Shown: positions 33,996 through 35,545 of the stretch, piece by piece
Layout: each line of letters starts with the position of its first letter
Numbering within the stretch: position 1 is the stretch's first letter
Origin: Saprospiraceae bacterium
GTDB taxonomy: Bacteria > Bacteroidota > Bacteroidia > Chitinophagales > Saprospiraceae
Assembly: GCA_013214355.1 (NCBI GenBank)
Contig: JABSSL010000058.1
Location: 1-35,545 of the forward strand
Direction: 5' to 3'
DNA length: 35,545 bases
Position numbers and translations under genes: made by a program
The notes under the pieces: model-generated
What the model was told of the DNA's origin: nothing
Database searches by the model: none
Seen by the model: the letters and a program-made list of their open reading frames with translations, nothing else

Positions 33996-34316
33996 ATGGA
34001 AAATCAACAGTTTCTAAAGGCTCTGAATAAACTAATAGAACGAAACATCAGCAATCCTGATTTCGGCATACAAGAGATTTGTGCAACCCTCCAGATCAGT
34101 AGAGCTCAACTTCATCGGGTATTGAAGAAAACCAGCAAAAAATCTACCTCTTTCTACATTCGATCCGTACGGATGCGTCGAGCCAAACAACTACTACTGA
34201 CTTCTGAACTGAATGTCTCAGAAGTTGGATATGCGGTTGGGTATGAGAATCGCAGTCACTTTTCACAGGATTTTAAGAGTGAATTCGGTTATCCACCTTC
34301 ACATTTAAAGACGTAA
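33996..34316 (+). CDS. Solitary AraC/XylS-type HTH DNA-binding protein
   Basis: A 106-residue protein consisting almost entirely of the double helix-turn-helix domain: DFGIQEICATLQISRAQLHR (first HTH), RMRRAKQLLLTSELNVSEVG then YAVGYENRSHFSQDFKSEFG (second HTH with the signature), ending YPPSHLKT. There is no sensor or dimerisation domain. I start at the ATG at 33996; the frame continues upstream to a TTG without family similarity. It resembles the C-terminal output domain of Bacteroidota hybrid two-component regulators, so it may be a detached fragment or a stand-alone regulator. It sits between the two aspartic protease paralogues and might control them. Confidence 0.88.
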   Translation: MENQQFLKALNKLIERNISNPDFGIQEICATLQISRAQLHRVLKKTSKKSTSFYIRSVRMRRAKQLLLTSELNVSEVGYAVGYENRSHFSQDFKSEFGYPPSHLKT

Positions 34317-34408
34317 ACGCTGGCTCGTAATCAATGTATATATTTCAACCAAAACCTACTAATATTCACGAATTTGGAACAAAAAAGAGCTTCTTTAAGA
34401 AGATTTGT

Positions 34409-34543
34409 AACAATAGCTAAAACTTTCCAGCTCTAAAATCCTCATATTTGTAGTGACTTCACCGGTGAAGGATTTTCTCACCTCGGTGCTTGTTTCAAGC
34501 TTGACTTTGGAAGTGAAGCTCGAAACAAGCACCAAAATCCTTC
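34409..34543 (+). promoter_or_regulatory. Conserved leader of the second aspartic protease gene with an extra long hairpin
   Basis: AACAATAGCTA (34409-34419) is followed after 37 nt by CTTCACCGGTGAAG (34457-34470). GAAGGATTTT (34467-34476) then pairs with AAAATCCTTC (34534-34543). Inside this outer stem lies an 18-bp inverted repeat, 34485-34502 with 34516-34533 (17 of 18 paired, 13-nt loop), which is absent from the first leader. The outer stem ends 5 nt before the ATG at 34549, exactly as in the paralogue. Confidence 0.72.
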
Positions 34544-34548
34544 CGACT

Positions 34549-35457
34549 ATGAAAGTTCGAACCTCTCTTTTCTGCGCATTATTCTTGTTTTTAACGACAT
34601 CACATTTACAAGCTCTAAGGATTAGTATACCATTCAAATTGGCCGACAAGATGATCATCTTATCGGCCACCGTAAACGGTAAATCGGGAAACTTCATTCT
34701 CGATACAGGGATCCCCCATGCCGTCTTGAATGCTGCCTACTTTAATGGGCAAAAAGTAGATCGGGTTTATAGCAGTGTCTTAGGTACAACACCTAAGATC
34801 AAGGCTACGCATGCTAAGGTAGAAGTAAAGAGCTTGCGTTGGAAATGGGTATATGCAGAAGTCCTCCCATTGGAGCACTTGGAGAAGACCAAAGGGATGC
34901 CGATACTGGGATTGCTCGGTGGTCGTATGCTCCGGAACTATATGCTCTGGATTGATTATGAGCAAGAACTGATCTGGTTGGAGAAGGATGGGGATCAGTG
35001 GGAAACTTCCTTTTTTCCACTGCATTCTGATGAATCCCTGATTGAACAACGCTTTCACTTCAAAAATGGTAGTCCAAGCGTTAAAGTAAAGCTCGGTGAT
35101 ACTAGTTACCCTTTTAGTTTGGATACAGGAGCAGAGACGAATATCATAGACAGCAAGTACCGTTCAGCTTTTGCTCCTTTTTTCAACCTGGAACGGCAAA
35201 AAGTCCTGACCAGCTTTACCCAAAAAGCAGATCGGATTACCTCCACGTTGATCTACGATATGAAAGTAGACGGAATAAGTTGTCAACCCATGATTAGTAC
35301 TTTTCTCAGTTTAAGCGATTGGAATACCAGTACTAAGGGGCCAAAGGTAGCAGGAATACTGGGCTATGAGTTCTTACATCAGTTTAGAGTATGTATTGAT
35401 TTCAAGTCCCGAGTTTTGTATTTAGGGCGTCCTCAAAAAGGGTTTGTGGATCAATAA
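34549..35457 (+). CDS. Double-DTG aspartic protease (retropepsin-like), secreted
   Basis: A 302-residue exported protein. The signal peptide MKVRTSLFCALFLFLTTSHL starts at the ATG at 34549. The frame continues upstream to a GTG, but that part is the structured leader. Two retropepsin-type half-domains carry D52-T-G (NFILDTGIPH) and D192-T-G (SLDTGAETNI), with the partner strands ILGLLGGRML and VAGILGYEFL. One chain can therefore form a complete pepsin-like active site. It is clearly paralogous to the interrupted gene at 32962 (shared PLEHLEK, GGRMLR and LSDWNTST). The substrate is unknown and it likely acts in the periplasm or outside. The last 88 bases of the window hold no gene. Confidence 0.9.
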   Translation: MKVRTSLFCALFLFLTTSHLQALRISIPFKLADKMIILSATVNGKSGNFILDTGIPHAVLNAAYFNGQKVDRVYSSVLGTTPKIKATHAKVEVKSLRWKWVYAEVLPLEHLEKTKGMPILGLLGGRMLRNYMLWIDYEQELIWLEKDGDQWETSFFPLHSDESLIEQRFHFKNGSPSVKVKLGDTSYPFSLDTGAETNIIDSKYRSAFAPFFNLERQKVLTSFTQKADRITSTLIYDMKVDGISCQPMISTFLSLSDWNTSTKGPKVAGILGYEFLHQFRVCIDFKSRVLYLGRPQKGFVDQ

Positions 35458-35545
35458 AGGGCTGATGTATAAGTAATTGAATGTGCTAAACTATAACTAT
35501 TGAAGTATCAAATGCAAAGAAAAAGGCTTAGCTTAGTCAAAATCC

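Noticed and set aside
1-35545. CRISPR arrays, integrases, complete insertion sequences or phage genes
   Set aside because: No regularly spaced direct repeats and no transposase or integrase motifs were seen on either strand. Only miniature elements without enzymes are present.

Overview
The window looks like part of a Bacteroidota chromosome, probably a Saprospiria/Lewinella-like marine or surface-associated bacterium. The order rpmB-rpmG-DUF4295-ftsY, a TAnnTTTG-type promoter, many lipoprotein signal peptides (L-x-[GA]-C) and almost no Shine-Dalgarno signals all point that way. The exact genus is an inference.

Layout. (1) 71-3322: a large Planctomycete-type cytochrome c protein (PSCyt1/DUF1549/LamG/DUF1553). 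It is followed by an A+T-richer AAA ATPase gene (3363-4805, minus). The segment is bracketed by a 72-bp repeat of the cytochrome gene's 3' end (3251-3322 and 5058-5129). (2) 5271-8290, minus: a BlaI-type repressor and a BlaR1/M56-type membrane protease whose C-terminal half is about 14 ankyrin repeats, with helically spaced TACTA/TAGTA half-sites upstream. (3) 8563-9945: a secreted subtilase. (4) 10474-26829: a carbohydrate-degradation cluster of GH97, GH78, GH95, GH20, an S1 sulfatase, an SGNH hydrolase and GH31. A Xaa-Pro peptidase and a YitT membrane protein sit within it. Most of the enzymes are predicted lipoproteins, and no SusC/SusD pair is visible. GH95 carries a one-base frameshift near its C-terminus. 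(5) 26916-29135: a housekeeping block with a promoter, a decayed tRNA interrupted by a small palindrome, tRNA-Arg(ACG), rpmB, rpmG, DUF4295 (57 aa) and ftsY. Several hairpins suggest attenuation. (6) 29136-35545: an accessory region with an exported SH3-like protein, a CPBP protease, an NTF2-like secreted protein, two TIR-bounded miniature elements of 183-184 bp, and two paralogous double-DTG aspartic protease genes flanking a solitary AraC-type HTH protein. The first protease gene has an in-frame TGA. Both share a structured leader whose hairpin ends exactly 5 nt before the signal-peptide ATG.

How the genes work together. The GH97/GH78/GH95/GH20/sulfatase/SGNH/GH31 set would strip glucose or galactose, rhamnose, fucose (or L-galactose), amino sugars, sulfate and acyl groups from a complex, probably sulfated, polysaccharide at the cell surface or in the periplasm. 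The BlaI/M56-ankyrin pair is a self-contained proteolytic signalling module. The most unusual material is the M56-ankyrin fusion, the repeat-flanked ATPase cassette and the aspartic protease pair with its conserved RNA leader.
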